From assembly GCA_037074705.1 (NCBI GenBank), contig CM073591.1, positions 131,571,032 through 131,635,031 of the forward strand: a DNA stretch of 64,000 nt, in the 5' to 3' direction. The translations under genes were made by a program, and so were the position numbers. The stretch comes from Zhengitettix transpicula. Its lineage: Eukaryota > Arthropoda > Insecta > Orthoptera > Tetrigidae. Positions 1 through 12,473 of this stretch are shown here, in pieces. The first letter of the stretch is position 1. Each line of letters opens with the position of its first letter. Below the pieces are notes generated by a model. The model saw only the letters and a list, made by a program, of their open reading frames with translations, had not been told where the DNA came from and did no database searches.

Positions 1-33
1 TTAGAAAAGCTAGTGCTATACATATTCGGACGT

Positions 34-282
34 TCAGTCGTTTTCCTTATATAATTTCGTTATTCCGACGTCCTCAATTTTTCTCCAAACGGATTGCATA
101 AAATGAAAATAACCACGTACCCTGACCATAGGAAATATCTCATTTATTGCAGAAATAGTGGATGCCTCAAAATCGGAGTTAACAGGACTCCATTCGGGTG
201 CCTCCCAAGGAGCAATTGAAACAAATGTAAGTAGCCTCTTTCTTATCTTATACAAACACAACCGGTACAACGTTGTTTTCAC
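34..282 (-). pseudogene. MULE-type transposase fragment
   Basis: The minus-strand frame of 82 codons ends in a stretch resembling the DDE core of Mutator-like (MULE) transposases found in insects. SDFEASTISAINEIFP is followed by a glycine, an FHF motif and VWRKI, the usual order around the second catalytic aspartate (in SDFE) and the following GCFFHF-type motif. Here the conserved cysteine of that motif appears as tyrosine (RGYFHF). Only about 50 residues are recognisable, against several hundred in a full transposase, and the upstream part reads as unrelated sequence. I infer a short decayed fragment. No terminal inverted repeats were recognised, and the element may extend beyond the left edge of the window. 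Confidence 0.6.
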
Positions 283-2264
283 ATTGCGAGCTACCTAAAT
301 CTGCATGGACAGTGTATATTTGCGCCAATTTTTTGCTGCAGCTTTTAAAAATCCCGTCCGTAAAAAAATACTTTTGTATCTTTAATCACCGTTTTCCTTT
401 GGTGTTTGCGAAAACCAATAGTCTGTCTGGAACGTCATCATCAACGAGAAGAAAACAGCTCCCGTCAGACATCGTCGGATTGGTTTGACTGTCTCTGTGA
501 CCCATGAACTTTGTCTCTATTCTGGGGCGTTCTGCTGATCAGTTCAAGACCCGCGAACAGTAAATTATTTGGTATCATTTTTCTTGTAAAGCTGCGTAGA
601 ATCAACATGTACTGAATATTTTAAAATAAAATAAATCGAAGTTTGAAGGACAGGAAGAAGTCCTGTAAGCAAATAATGAGGCGTGAATATGTCCTTTCAT
701 AATCCTACCTGCTATTTTTACCATAAATAGGACAGATTTTGAGAATCCCGCAAGTGGGATTACCACAAATGGAACACAACCTTCAGAAGGTATCCCTGAA
801 CAACCTCTGAAATTTGTCTACTGAGTTCTTGTTAACCCTCGATACTTTACTAATACAATACAATAAAAATTCCACTACTATAATAGAGATTATCGGTCAT
901 ACGTAACAAGAAACGTATATCATTATCAGAATGAGTCGACTAGTCAAAACCCATGATGTAACATCCGATATCGTTCCCTTTAATCAACATTCTAAAAATT
1001 TAAAACTTATTGAAAATTGAAAAATAATCAAATTATTTTTTTACAGAATAAATTAATTGTAAATCATTACAACGAATGTAATTAAAAACATGTAACATTT
1101 TCAACATATGTAAACACTTACAAAGGTATCATATAGTCTTTAAAATTATATATTATTTTCCGTTATTTGAAATTTGGTTAAAATTTAATGTAATATTTCG
1201 CGTGACATTTGTTGAATTCAGACCACGCTCAAAACTTTATCAGTAAATGAGCATTAAAGCAATTATAACTACCATCAGAATGAAGCTGACATTATCTGAA
1301 ATTCTAATTTTCGTTATCATGAAAATGAAACAACAATTAATTTTGAAAAACAAACATGCGAAAAATACATTTAGAATACTTTAAGCTGTTTTTTGTTTAA
1401 TTATAATTGTTCCCCAACCGAAATATCAAGTCACTGACGTGCTTTAATTAATGAAGGGACTGAGAAGGAAATGGGGCGGAAGTTGTAACTTCGTACTTGG
1501 AGCCGAGTGCTTGCTTGGCGAAATTGAGGGGTGGAAGTTGTATATTAGTGCTCAAATTTAGTGTTTATTCAACGAAATTGGGCTTCAGGTGAACAGGCGC
1601 TCTTGGACCAGGTACAGCAACCTTCCATCTCATTCTGGAAATTCATTCTGCTTTCCGACGCTGAGATTAATTACGTCTTGCAGTTTGAACCAGATCATTC
1701 GATTTCATATTAAAATGAAATCCATTTAATTTAGGAAAAATTTATAAACTACTGTTTGTTGAAGGATTTACTCTCGCATTTTGGAGGTACTCTTATGGTA
1801 GCTCGTAATTATTCCTATAAAACAAATTTATATATTTCGTTCGGTTATTGATAGATAGATAGATAGATAGATTCACCATTAGCCCTCTAAAGAGGAAATA
1901 GGATTCGTCACAAATGTACAGTAGATAAATTACATATAAACATATAATACACAAAAACACACACAAAAATTCATATTTGTTTACATTTGTCTAGTCACTA
2001 CAATCATACAGACTATCTTTAGGAAACACGCACACGACACTAATCACATCCTGGTATTAAATCGATTTTGAACTGAACGCAGTAAAAATAAGGAAGCAAG
2101 GGAAATAAGCTTCTATGATTTTTGGTTCAAATGGGTTAGTATGGATTCCCGACAGAATGTTTGAAATACGTAATTAATATGGTTAGGAAAATTCATGCAA
2201 GAACCAGGAACTCCTTGCAAGTTATGTTAAATTAATATACGAAATAATCCATGTCTATAAATAG
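283..2264. other. AT-rich stretch without recognisable gene; TAGA microsatellite
   Basis: No gene or transposon domain was recognised. It holds a short TAGA tetranucleotide tract at about 1849-1873. The small open frame at 273-488 shows no recognisable domain. Confidence 0.5.
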
Positions 2265-2266
2265 TA

Positions 2267-3143
2267 CGAGGCATGTTCACAAAGTAAGTGTTCTGTGACC
2301 ATAACGGGCTGCGATTTGTTTTTAGGGTTGGCAACAATGACTGGTGGAGGGGGACCTCCTGACAGACTGAGCATCGCAGAAACACGGTAGTACGCAAACT
2401 CACGTTGTAGTGTCCAGTTGCGTGAAAGATGTCGGTAAGAAATCCCGTCAAGTGCGAGTCACTTCCTACTCGCGGATTTACTCTGTTGTGACTGCAGATG
2501 AAACGTGGGTGGCTCATTTACCCCTGAGTAAAAAAAACAGTCGTCACAGTGACGTCACACCAATTTTCCGACTGCCAAAAAATTCAAAACCGCAATTTCG
2601 AGCAAAAAACAGTGTTTGGGGCTGAAGAGGCATCATTTTGGTCGAATTTGTGCCTCAGATGAGACCATAAATGTACAGAGACGTTCTGAGACGCATTCAA
2701 AACAAAAGGAGAGTAATGCTGACGAGAGAAGTGTGCTTGTTGCACGACAAAGCACCGTCCTCACACAGCCTTAGCCACCAAGGCGATCTAGGACTCATTT
2801 GCTTGGGATGTTTTGAACCATCCCCCGTATTCCCCTGACTTGGCGCCTTCAGAGTATCATATTTTCACCTCCCTGAAGGCACACATGAGTGGAATTAAAT
2901 TTTCAACTGACGAGCAGGTGCAGAAAGAGTTTCTGAAGTGGGGAAAAGAGCTCGGGGGAGAGTTCTTCGAGGAGAGCATAAAGAAGCTTGTGCCACGGCT
3001 CACCACAGGCATTCAACGGGATAGCGATTATGTGAAAAAATAGTCAATAAGTGTATCAACAACATCTTTTGTTTTTGTTTTCAAACACACTTTTAATAAA
3101 AAAACATACAAATCTAGTAAACTGACTTTCTGAACATGCCTCG
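2267..3143 (+). mobile_element. mariner element, internally deleted, intact ends
   Basis: This is an 877-bp Tc1/mariner-superfamily element with both ends visible. The left end reads CGAGGCATGTTCA and the right end is its inverted copy, with 1-2 mismatches over about 22 bases. Each end is flanked by TA, at 2265-2266 and 3144-3145, the expected target duplication. Full-length mariners are about 1.3 kb. Here the first catalytic region begins only about 220 bases from the left end, so the N-terminal helix-turn-helix coding part is missing. The boundaries are directly visible, so confidence in the element is high. Confidence 0.9.
2410..3043 (+). pseudogene. mariner transposase remnant
   Basis: Three reading-frame segments match mariner transposase in order. 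The first holds TADETWVAHL, containing the first catalytic aspartate (about 2493). The second holds LLHDKAPSSHS (about 2737-2775), with the second aspartate. The third, from 2813, holds NHPPYSPDLAPSEYH with the third aspartate and runs to the family-typical C-terminal DYV motif. The segments lie in different frames and the N-terminal DNA-binding half is absent, so no active enzyme can be made. All three catalytic positions survive as codons, which suggests decay by indels and deletion rather than long erosion. Confidence 0.85.
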
Positions 3144-3145
3144 TA

Positions 3146-4324
3146 ACTTAAATTTATTCATAAAAAAAGGAGATGTGATAGTAAATAATTGAAGTATCAC
3201 AAAAGATAAAGAAACTGTCATTAGTCAAGGAAATATTCTTAATGTCCCTTGCCCATATTGAAGACAGAAATGAACTTGATGCAGTTAATACAGGGAACTA
3301 AAGACGACGTTGTTAATACGATGTAGTGGGCTTGAAAATCAGAAGAGTGATTTTTGTACAGTGTTTAGAAACATGAAAATTATATCTGACATTTATGATA
3401 ATTTAAGTGAATAAATATACGGCCTTGAGCCAGAAAATAATGTTATCGTTAATAAACCATAAAATTAATTTTTGTCAATAAACAATTTTCTGACTAAAGC
3501 CCGTATATTTATTTAGCTATAGTCTTTAGAAATGTTTAAGTTTTAATTATTTTATTCAGTATATCACTATGATATTCGTATTTCTTCCTTTTTGAACCAC
3601 TTACCTGAAAATATGAAATAATTGCTGCCCTGATGTCGTCTTCATTAATATTATGAATATGAAGGTACAGTATTTAATTATTCAGAATTATATCATGTCC
3701 GTTACGTGTATCTTCTTCATATTTGTGTAGTTCTTCTTAGACCCAATGAAAAATGACATAACATTTATATCAATAGTAATTCTTGAAACAGCGACAACAG
3801 TTTCCGTTGTTTTTGGAAACAATACATTCCTTTCTTATCTGTTTTATGAATTAATGGAAGTCAATTTTCATTTCTTAAAACTACGTACTGTCAGATGTAC
3901 ACATCAAAGGTGTATTATGTCAAAAGTTTACATTCCTCTCATTTAATAGTCCTTCCAAGTTCACAATTCCATAAAATATTTTTCTTTTCAGTAATGAGAC
4001 ATTCCTCGCTAGTATTTTTTTTATTATTATTAAAAGTTTATAATGGTCGCGTTAACAACTTGGTCATTGGCGACCCATAAATAAATTACAAATAGTGCTT
4101 TTTTACGTAAGTATGTTGCAATTCACATTGATTCCAATACTATACATACAATTTAACAGTTTGAAAATTAATTATACATTTCAAAATGTGGGTTTCTTAC
4201 ATTTACATTTTACAATTCACATTTGTTAATTATTTATCATAATAATAGTATAATTAATCATATTAACTTATTTGAAGCTGTGACTGTTGCAAATTCCACT
4301 GTACTGTAGCTATAGTTTATTTTT
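3146..4324. other. non-coding AT-rich stretch with a head-to-head repeat tail
   Basis: No gene was recognised. At 3413-3440 and 3483-3511 two arms form an inverted repeat (AAATATACGG...CAGAAAAT and its complement). The right arm resembles the TTGTCAATAAACA tail of the PLE-like repeats at 9.8 and 52.6 kb, so this is probably a head-to-head remnant of that family that has lost its hammerhead-like core. The rest shows nothing recognisable. Confidence 0.45.
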
Positions 4325-5533
4325 ATTAGGAAGAGGCGTCTGCTTCTGAATATGTATCACTCTCTTGTTTTTTGACTAAATTTACGAGCCTTTTTATTCT
4401 ACTTTTTGCCGTTTTACAAAGAGTCCAATACATTTATGTATGATGTAGAGGATATTTGGTAATCTCTAATAATGGTTCGTGGGTTCTTTGAGTCCGTAGC
4501 ATTTAGTATAAGAGTCTTTAACTGTTCTAAAGGGATAGGTGGAGCACTGGTTTCTTCTTCATATAATATTTTTAGTGAACCTAATGATTGACTAAGCGCC
4601 TTATATTTATGATACTGAATGTTTTGATTTGTTTTCTTGGGTGGATTAGTGCTTGTCTTATGTTCAGGATTACTGTCGTCTTTCTTATCAGCTTGGCTCG
4701 TCGAGCTCGTAGATGCAGTTCTTTTTTTTGTTTGTTAGTTGTGAATTATCCATGTCCGTTTTTTGAGGGTTAATTATTTGAATTGCGGGCGCCGGATTCT
4801 TACACTGAATTTTGTCATAATTTTCATTTGCAGTCAGATTGTTCTTTAGTATTGCATCTCTATTAGGACAATTTATCGCGATATGGCCGAGACTTTTACA
4901 ATTATAGCAGTTCTCGTTCTCCGCTGCTAGATACACCCTATAACTAGTTTCTTCATATTGCACCATTATCGAATCCGGAAGGGAATTTAGCTTACCTGGG
5001 TTAATGAAGAATTGTCTTCTGAAACTTTTAATGTGAGAAAATCTTCGATCACCAGTACTTATTCTAATATCCGATATTTTAGAGTCTGGAATTATATTTA
5101 GCTTTTCTAGTTCAAGCACAATAATCTCGTTAGGAATAACATTTGACAAGATTACACGGCAGTATTTTTGCATTAAAGGTCTTATATTTACCATCTCACC
5201 CTTTATTGTTATTGATTTATGAACTTTTATTAGGTTTTCGACATCCTCCTTAGATGTTAGAAATGCGCATATTCTCGAATAGGCTATTTTAGTTACGTAC
5301 TTTATTCTGATGGGGTCAATAATATTAGCTAAACCTATTAGGTACTCATCTGTATTCAAACTTGCAACAGCGTCCAGAATTATGGCACGCATTTTATCCG
5401 GTTTATGCTCCGTGGCCATCACCTTCGAATATAATCTAGCCTCCAAATTCTGTGTGGACGTCATCTTCAGGTATTCCTCTTCTTTACACTTTCTGAGATT
5501 AGTGGACTTTCCTTTATGTAGCTTAGATATCAT
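4325..5533 (-). pseudogene. gag-like ORF1 of a non-LTR retrotransposon, two frameshifts
   Basis: The minus-strand frame 4688-5533 (281 codons) resembles ORF1 proteins of insect non-LTR elements: a conserved middle region with SFRRQFFINPG and YEETSYRVYLA, then a zinc knuckle CYNCKSLGHIAINC (C-x2-C-x4-H-x4-C, about 4868-4909). Such proteins bind element RNA. The frame stops at 4688, but reading on from an 8-base A run (4722-4729 on the plus strand) in another frame gives about 90 more polar codons. A further shift near 4413-4425 continues to a stop at 4325-4330. I infer two frameshifts in one original gene. The start is uncertain: the first methionine is used, but one at TSTQNLE (residue 24) is as good. 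No reverse transcriptase follows downstream, so this is an isolated, dead ORF1. Confidence 0.75.
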
Positions 5534-6890
5534 GTACTTATAAACTCCTTTACACGATCAGCTAGTATTTTGCTATCCATTAAACGTATTATTGTACCGC
5601 CGATTTTGATTCATAAACGCTAAAATTTATTCATGACAGTCATAACATTGCAAAATTAATTATCTTCCTTCTCAAAAGAGGATTATTCTGCTTCATGAGG
5701 TACGTCAGAATTTTTTAGGCAATCGCATATATTGTCAAGTGAATCCATTATTGCGTGACACATTTATTGTAAGGTTAATTACATTAACCAAATTGCTGGT
5801 GGTTATTTTCATATCCGATGAGCTTATCAACTCGTATTCTTCCTGCGGAAAGCACACAATACCTTGAGGCATCACGGTAGAAAGGTTCAAGGCCATCCTC
5901 CCAGGTAGCCTTTGGTTCCAGCCCTCTGGGAAATATTATTAAATAAAATTGCAGGCTTACAACTGACAAACGCTGACGTAGACATGAAGGGAATTCTAAA
6001 TATGATTAATTTATTACATAAAATACTAACAATGACATGCTGAAATACTAAATAAATTTTAAAATGAATAATATTAACACAGTCACAATAAAAATGAACT
6101 ATTTAAAGGTAAATAATCCTCAATTTCTCTCTCTTGACTAGTTTGCAGAATGCACAAGGGAAATTTATGCACATAATAATTACATCCACAATGTTACACC
6201 TAATACTTTCTTTTTATAAAGTATAATACACTACTTTAAACGTATTCATATAGTTTATCCTTAAGACTTTTAGTATTTTGGGCCTTAATTACGTTTCAAA
6301 GGATACCGTTCTTGTCTCTTAACAGCTCCGTTCCGACTAGAAGAAAATTTTTTAATTTAATTATGTTCGCAATTTCACACGAATACTTTGTATAGGTTAG
6401 TTTGGTTTGTAATCACTTTGAAAGGGGTTCAAAAATTTTCGATGTACGGTTTGCGTTTTGCCTTGTACAGTTCTGTATAATTTCAAGGCTAGGACGAGTA
6501 GGAATTGTCAACAACAGGGGTAGCTGCCGGGAAAACAGAACAGAATGACCTTGAACAGCAGATGGTGTTGGGGACTTCGCAAGAAAAATTCCTGCCTCCT
6601 TTACGTCAAATGTTAAGATGTGTTATTAAGAGCTGCGTAATGGGCGGTAGTATACAAATTTTGTATCATTATGAAGACAGTCTTAAGAAACAAAGACTCG
6701 ATGTTCGATCATCTAGAATATTTTCCTGTCCTCAGCTTTAATGGAGTTAGTTAACCATAACTTTGCATCGTTCGTAACACTATAAAAATGTGAATTCGTA
6801 AGTCATTCATTAATAAAATTAAATTTAATTAATCATTAAAATAATTTCATTACAAATTCGTAAGTTTCGTAGTTACCGTATAGTAACTAT
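5534..6890. other. no recognisable gene
   Basis: AT-rich sequence with only short open frames. The frames at 5784-5969 (minus) and 6505-6741 (plus) show no domain I can name with confidence. Confidence 0.4.
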
Positions 6891-8000
6891 TCCACCACTG
6901 TGAACAAAAAGTAAGGTGAATTTATTTATAAAATATAAATTCTTTATTTATTCTTCCAAATCAATTTCATACCCTTCAAAGTAATCCCCGTCCGATAAAA
7001 CGCACTTTTTCCAACGTTTTTTCCAGTCCTCGAAACAGTCGGAATAGTCTTTTTCCGGTATAGCCTTCAAGACCTTCTTTGATTCGGATTTTATCTCCTC
7101 AATCGTGTCAAAACGGCGTCCCCACATTGGCCTTTTGTGTTTGCTGAATAGCCAGAAGTCGCATACGGTGGTTGCGGAACGATATGAGTCGAGTTTTTGG
7201 CAAAAAAAAGTCGCGAAGAACCAATGCAGTATGACATGGTGCCTTATCGTGATGAAGGAACCAAGATTCCGGCCGTTTCAGACGAATAGCTTCACGCAAA
7301 CGACGCATAACGCTCAAATAATATTCTTTGTTGACAGTTTGGCCCGGCGGAAGGAATTAATAGTGCACCACACCACGATAATAAACGAAAACTGTCAACA
7401 TGACCTTGATTTTCGGTCTTGCTTCACCTTTTGCACGATATTCGCTGGATTGGTCGCTGGTTTCAGGGTCGTATGCGTAAATCCAAGTCTCGTCTCCAGT
7501 AATGATGCATTTCAAGTGGTCCTGATAGTCAGACAGCAAAGTTTCACACACATCAACGCGACGCTTTTTTTCCAAATAATTGAGCGATTTTGGCACCAAT
7601 CGAGACTTGACGCGTTTGAGACACAAAACATTCTTCAAAATGGTCTGGGCTGAGCCAAATGATATTCGAACACTATCAGCGAGATCTCTAATTGTCCATC
7701 GACGATTTTCAAGCACCAAATCTTTGATATGTTGGACGTGGCCCTCGTCGGTAGACGTTGATAGTGGTCCAGAAAGCGGTTCGTCTTCAACGCGTTCTCG
7801 GTCCTCTTTGAACTCGTTGTACCACTTATAAACGTTTATTTGTGCCATAGTTTGATCACCAAAGACCTTCCGCAACATTTTCAACGTGTCATCACAAGAA
7901 TATTCGTTCCGAAAACAAAATTAGATGCAAGTTCTTTGCTCAACAAAATCATCCTTTACAAAAATAGAGAAATTCACTTTTGGTTGTTTACAAAAACACG
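6890..8000 (-). mobile_element. mariner element, minus orientation, decayed
   Basis: A second mariner, unrelated in detail to the one at 2.3 kb. Candidate ends are AACAAAAAGTAAGGTGAATTT at about 6904 and, on the other strand, AACCAAAAGTGAATTT near 7965. They are similar but not clean terminal inverted repeats, so the boundaries are approximate. The interior codes for a broken transposase on the minus strand. Confidence 0.65.
6948..7910 (-). pseudogene. mariner transposase pseudogene
   Basis: The minus-strand frame 7357-7884 (175 codons) covers the N-terminal helix-turn-helix part (LKMLRKVFGDQTMAQINVYKW) and the first catalytic motif ITGDETWIYAYDPET. After a frame break, 7108-7317 carries the second motif (SWFLHHDKAPCHTALVLRD). 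A third frame at about 6948-7150 carries CDFWLFSKHKRP and the C-terminal DGDYFEGYEIDLEE. The SPDLAP block with the third catalytic aspartate is missing, and PPY is followed directly by CDFW. At least two frameshifts and this deletion make the gene non-functional. Similarity to D,D34D mariners is strong. The true start lies upstream of 7884, where codons matching NEYSCDD continue the frame. Confidence 0.85.
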
Positions 8001-8690
8001 TGTAACTCGGAGATAATTAAACCTTTTAACAAACAGACGCTTGGCAAATATTATAGACAGTCCTACCAACCTAGAAAAAAAATTTACTTGCCTTCCTAAT
8101 ACCCGGGAGTTTGAAGTGACAATTTCACCTTACTTTTTGATCACAGTGGTACATGAGAATTGTTCAAGCGTAGAGGTACGCCAAACGTCCACAGCATTAA
8201 ATCTGTTTCCTGTTGTCCGCGACCAACAAAAATCGAAAACTTCAGTAATTCATAGAATGGATTGACACTATCTAGTTTCTATGCAATTTGTTTGCACGAC
8301 ACAAGAGTGAACATTAATGGACTTCTAATCAAAATGCCAGTAATTTTTCTCCAGAACGTAATTTTACAACGATGTGAATATTGTGTCATTTTATTTTCGG
8401 TTCACTTTGAGTTGTGACAGTTTATATAGAATAATGAATATATATGGAAATCCTCATTCAAACCCGTTTTTGCACATAAAGGAAAATATGTTTAAAATTC
8501 GTATCTAATAAGTGTACAACGAAAATAAATTCCTACTTAACATTTATACTTCATGACATTTTGAAGTTGATTCGATTACTTTTTTTATATTTAGCTGTTG
8601 AAATTCAAGGAGAATAAATATCTGAAACTAAATGGCGAACTAAATAATAAAGATGAAAAAATATCTGACTGTTTATAATTAATCATTATT
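8001..8690. other. no recognisable gene
   Basis: No domain or repeat was recognised. The short frame at 8041-8265 is unremarkable. Confidence 0.4.
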
Positions 8691-9593
8691 ATTAGAATAA
8701 ATTAGATTGACAGTATTTCCACGACTATGTATGGGTATATTTTCAACCCCTTTCGGTAAGGGAGAGGAACACGGGTAGAGGTGGGGGTGGAGGAGAGTTA
8801 CAAGAAAATAACGCGAAAACAACAGTGTTTCGAGATAAATCGTGGTTATAGATGTCTGAATTTATTTATGACAACCTAGGTAGCGCGCGTAGGTAGAGAG
8901 GGATGGGAGGGCTGGTCGCACGTGGGCGGGGGTAAAAATGTTCAAAAATGTTAACCTGTCGATATTTACGTCAAATAAATATTTTACAGGGTCAATGAAA
9001 CTCATAATATTTTTAAATATATTCTGTGTATAATTATAAATTCTATCGGCTTGGGAGATGAGGTGAATGAAGGGTAGGGGAAGTTGCATTACATAAAAAT
9101 ATCGAAAAAATCCGAGATAAGATTCGAATCCGGGGTTATGGATGTAGCTGAGATTAATTATTGCATTCAATTTTCAGTTTAACCCCCACGGGTTTAACTG
9201 AACGGGGGCGGAAATTTTCAACCATGAAGTTCGGCCGACATTTGCGTCCAATAAATATTTTTTGATGTCATTTAAATTCATAATATTTTGGTAGATAATG
9301 TGTGTGTATAATTTCAACCCCTATCGGCATGGGAGGGAAGCTCGCGGAGCGTTAAAAGAAAATAACGGGAATATCCCGTGATTTAAGTTAATTCTGGGGT
9401 TATGGATGTCGCTGTGTTTCATTGTGACAAACTGGGAAATGCTCGGGGTTGGGCGGCAGTAGAAATTTTCAAAAAATGTAACTGGCCAATAACACATTTA
9501 GGGATAGGGATAGAGTTACGTTACATAAAAATAACGGAAAAATCTGGCGGTATGGATAAATGACATTTCGGGCAACGCCAGGCACCCAGCTAG
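8690..9593 (+). mobile_element. Helitron fragment with 3' end
   Basis: The right end GGGCAACGCCAGGCACCCAG followed by CTAG (9590-9593) and T fits a Helitron 3' terminus: a GC-rich hairpin just before CTRR. The body is built from repeated blocks, each with a GTGTATAAT...CCCCTATCGGC segment, an ATAAAAATAACG segment and a GGGGTTATGGATGT segment, seen about three times. No coding sequence is present, so this is a non-autonomous copy. The 5' end was not found and the start coordinate is approximate. Confidence 0.65.
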
Positions 9594-9599
9594 TAATAA

Positions 9600-9870
9600 A
9601 AATAAATTAACAGTCGTTTATTAACTAAAAATATTAATTTCACGACGCTTAATCCTCCTCTTTTGGGACCTCATCAGGTTGTACAGTTATTTAATAACTT
9701 TGAATACAATTCAAGAGTAAAATTTAGAGGCTAGGCATCAGAATTGTATAAAAAATAATTAAAACCCGTCCAACCTGATGAATTCCCAAGAGGACGAAAC
9801 GTCGTGAAATTAATATTTTCTGTTAATAAGCATTAGAATTACTGTTCTGACTCAAGGAATTTATGTGAAA
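9600..9870. repeat. head-to-head PLE-like tail pair with hammerhead-like cores
   Basis: Two copies of one tail lie in opposite directions around a spacer of about 80 bases. The plus copy has CCTGATGA (CTGATGA at 9775-9781) and GAAAC (from 9796) before GTCGTGAAATTAAT. The minus copy (about 9638-9695) keeps CTGATGA but has lost GAAA. The arrangement matches the pairs at 52.5 and 61 kb. CUGANGA and GAAA are the invariant elements of hammerhead ribozymes, which are known in Penelope-like elements. Whether this copy folds is untested. Confidence 0.55.
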
Positions 9871-10428
9871 AGAAATATTCTATATGCATTTTAGTAATCA
9901 TTTTGTTATATAAACTTTCAGTTTCCAATATAGCAAAATTTGAAATTAAATAACTTTTAAGGTCGTGTAATTAATTGATAGTCGAAAAGAAATCGTGCAA
10001 TTCTCAAGAATACTGAAGAGGGGTTTAAAGGGACGAAAATAAATAGCTAACTGTTTAACAAATGGCCTGTCTTAAAGTGTATTTCAAAGTAAAACCTATT
10101 CGCTTGGTGAAATATTTAATAGATATAAATGATATCGAAATATAATTGTAGTAAATTACTGCCAACGAGAGAAATATTGATAGGAAGTATATTAAACTTA
10201 AAAGGATTCAATCTTCGTAATGCCAATTGAAATTAAATAATATGCCCGAACACAATGATCGGCGATATCTGTCTCTAATGTTAAGGACACGAGAAAAATG
10301 TATTTGTTCGACTACGTACTAATTTAGTATAAACACCATACAATCCTATACGATTTGCTCTTGACAGGAATAGGAATATATATGCTATCGGAATAAAATA
10401 GAGTTATTTGTATTAACACTAGCTGACT
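9871..10428. other. no recognisable gene
   Basis: AT-rich sequence in which I see no domain, repeat boundary or conserved motif. Confidence 0.4.
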
Positions 10429-11566
10429 GTCCGGCGTTACCTTGCTTTTTATTTAAATTAGCCCAGAGAAAGAGTTAATTGGACACTAACCTCTAGGTCA
10501 ACATTTCATTTAACCAGCATCAATAGCGCCAGTGTTTGTAACATTTACCCAATTACAGTCCCCTCCCCGACATAACATCTCGGCATCTAACTACAAATAA
10601 ACCAGGATGACGACTGACTGTATTCGGGAATTCTCCTAGTACAAAAAATTAAATATCTAAAAATAACGACGAATTAAAACAATAAAAAATACTCGCTAAC
10701 TTAATAAAGTCTAAAACTACTCCCGGTACCTTAAATGAGTAAATAAATACAACCTTTAACTAAATAGAGAGACAAAAATGTAGCTAGTACCCTAAGAAAA
10801 TCAAAAATTTACCCGGTAACGTAAGAGATTTGAACAAGTCCAGGTAATCTTTTTTCAACCACGTCCACCTTCACGTGGATAAAATTTTATTAACCACCAT
10901 GGTTATTGCAAGAATTAAAATCAGGGGTCCTGTCAACCCGGAATCAACACCAATATTGGTCTCTTTTTCATTACTTTTTATGTGAACCCCTTCCACCACC
11001 ACTCGTAGGATAAGGGTGCTTCCCTCCCTTGTCTTTTGGAGTTGCAATTAAACACTTAAAAAGTCTACAATGACACTATCAAATTAAGCGACTCCAACAA
11101 CGTTTTATTCGACACTTATAATGGTCGTTTAGGAATGTTATTAAATTCCACCACCTCCACCCCCAAATGTGGTAGGTGTGTTTTAAGCCCTCAGTGTTTG
11201 TTCCTGGATCGAAAGTAACATTTGTATAAAGTTTGGAGTTTGGTAGAAATTGATCTACACATTTTAGATTTTAAACGTAAATTTCTTTCACCCCGTTGCA
11301 CCCCCACTCCTAGCGGCCGAGCTACAAATTAACCAGTATGATAAATGTCTGAATTAAACTCAGCGACTTCCATAACTCTAAATTCAACACCAGTCTTAGT
11401 TCTTAACTCATTACTTTTATACGTCCGCATTTCACCCTCATCCTCCCCCACCCCACACCTAGGAGCTGAATTATACACTAAAACATCTGAAGAAGCAGCT
11501 ATTAATCTCATCGACATCGAAAACTAATTATTCGACGCTAATAACGGCCGTTTTAGTGTGTTTTAA
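10429..11566 (-). mobile_element. Helitron, minus orientation, 5'-truncated
   Basis: Read on the minus strand, the element ends in AACGCCGGACAGTCAGCTAG (CTAG at 10429-10432). It is homologous along most of its length to the plus-strand copy at 40043-41391: shared blocks include the terminal part with AATTTAAATAAA, a TAGATGCCGAG block and an AAACGGCC block. Internally it carries several variants of the same CCCC-rich and TTACTTTTAT segments. The 5' end is cut where Jockey-type sequence begins at about 11567. There is no Rep/helicase gene, so it is non-autonomous. Confidence 0.7.
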
Positions 11567-12420
11567 AATTCCTTCCTGACCGACAGGAAGTTCAGAGTAA
11601 GAATCAACGCATCACTATCTAGCATCAAAACAACAAAAGCAGGAGTTCCCCAAGGGAGCCTATTGGGACCAACCTTGTTCAACCTCTACGTACCCGATGT
11701 GTCCGCAGTGAACGACTCAACGCTAGCCATGTTTGCCGACGACACCGCGATACTAGCACAGAGCGCCAAAATAGAAACAGCAGTTCAACACCTTCAAAAT
11801 GCAGTAAATGTAACGTGAGATTGGTATAAAAAATGGAAAATAAAAATTAACACAACTAAAGTGCCAAGCGAAGATGTTCACACTGAAGCGCTACACTCAA
11901 CTACCGACACTACGACTACACAATAATGAAATATCATGGAATCCAAAGGACTCAGCGATAAAGTATCTAGGGGTCCACCTAGATGCAAAACTCAACTGGA
12001 GATACCACATTCATAAAAAAAACTAAATGTGTGCTACGCAAGACTCTCTGCTCTACCCCCTGATCAACCGAAAATCTCATCTTCTAGTTGAATCCTCGCT
12101 CCTAATTTATAAATCTAATCTCCGACCCATTCTTACATACGCCTGCCCAGCTTGGAGCAACGCACCTACAAGTTCGCTCATGAAACTTCAAACCATGCAG
12201 AATAAAGTGCTACGTTTTGCAATTAACAGCCCGTGGTTCATACGAAACAGTCAAATCCACCACGAATTAAAATTTCAATTTATAACAAACTACATCCACA
12301 GCCTAACCAATAACTTTTTCAGAAATATAGTGAAGTGTAAAAGTTCAAATAAATTAAAGTTTGGACAAAAAAACACCCATTAAAGACTCAAACGAAAGCT
12401 TCTCCAAGACGTACACAAAT
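11567..12420 (+). pseudogene. Jockey-type non-LTR reverse transcriptase remnant
   Basis: The first frame carries reverse-transcriptase motifs AGVPQGSLLGPTLFNLY and MFADDTAI; the catalytic FADD codons lie at 11732-11746. It stops at about 11817. Other frames continue with a KYLGVHLDAKLNWR motif (about 11970-12000) and the C-terminal region 12027-12383, with LRPILTYACPAWSNA and VLRFAINSPWFIRN, all typical of the Jockey superfamily. The endonuclease and the first part of the RT are absent, so it is a 5'-truncated copy as expected from target-primed reverse transcription, later broken by stops and frameshifts. The motif YADD/FADD itself is intact. A related copy lies at 63.07-64.0 kb. Confidence 0.85.
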
Positions 12421-12473
12421 AATTGTCAACCTGTAAGTACCTGAACACAATGTAATCAGCCAGAGGTGTGGTA

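Noticed and set aside
5784..5969. Minus frame whose end (GRIRVDKLIGYENN...QFG) resembles the tail of the cap-binding protein CBP20 RRM
   Set aside because: The likeness covers only about 20 residues, with gaps, no RNP motifs upstream and no DNA-level support; chance is as likely as a processed pseudogene.
7105..7653. 182-codon plus-strand open frame
   Set aside because: It is the antisense shadow of the mariner transposase on the minus strand.
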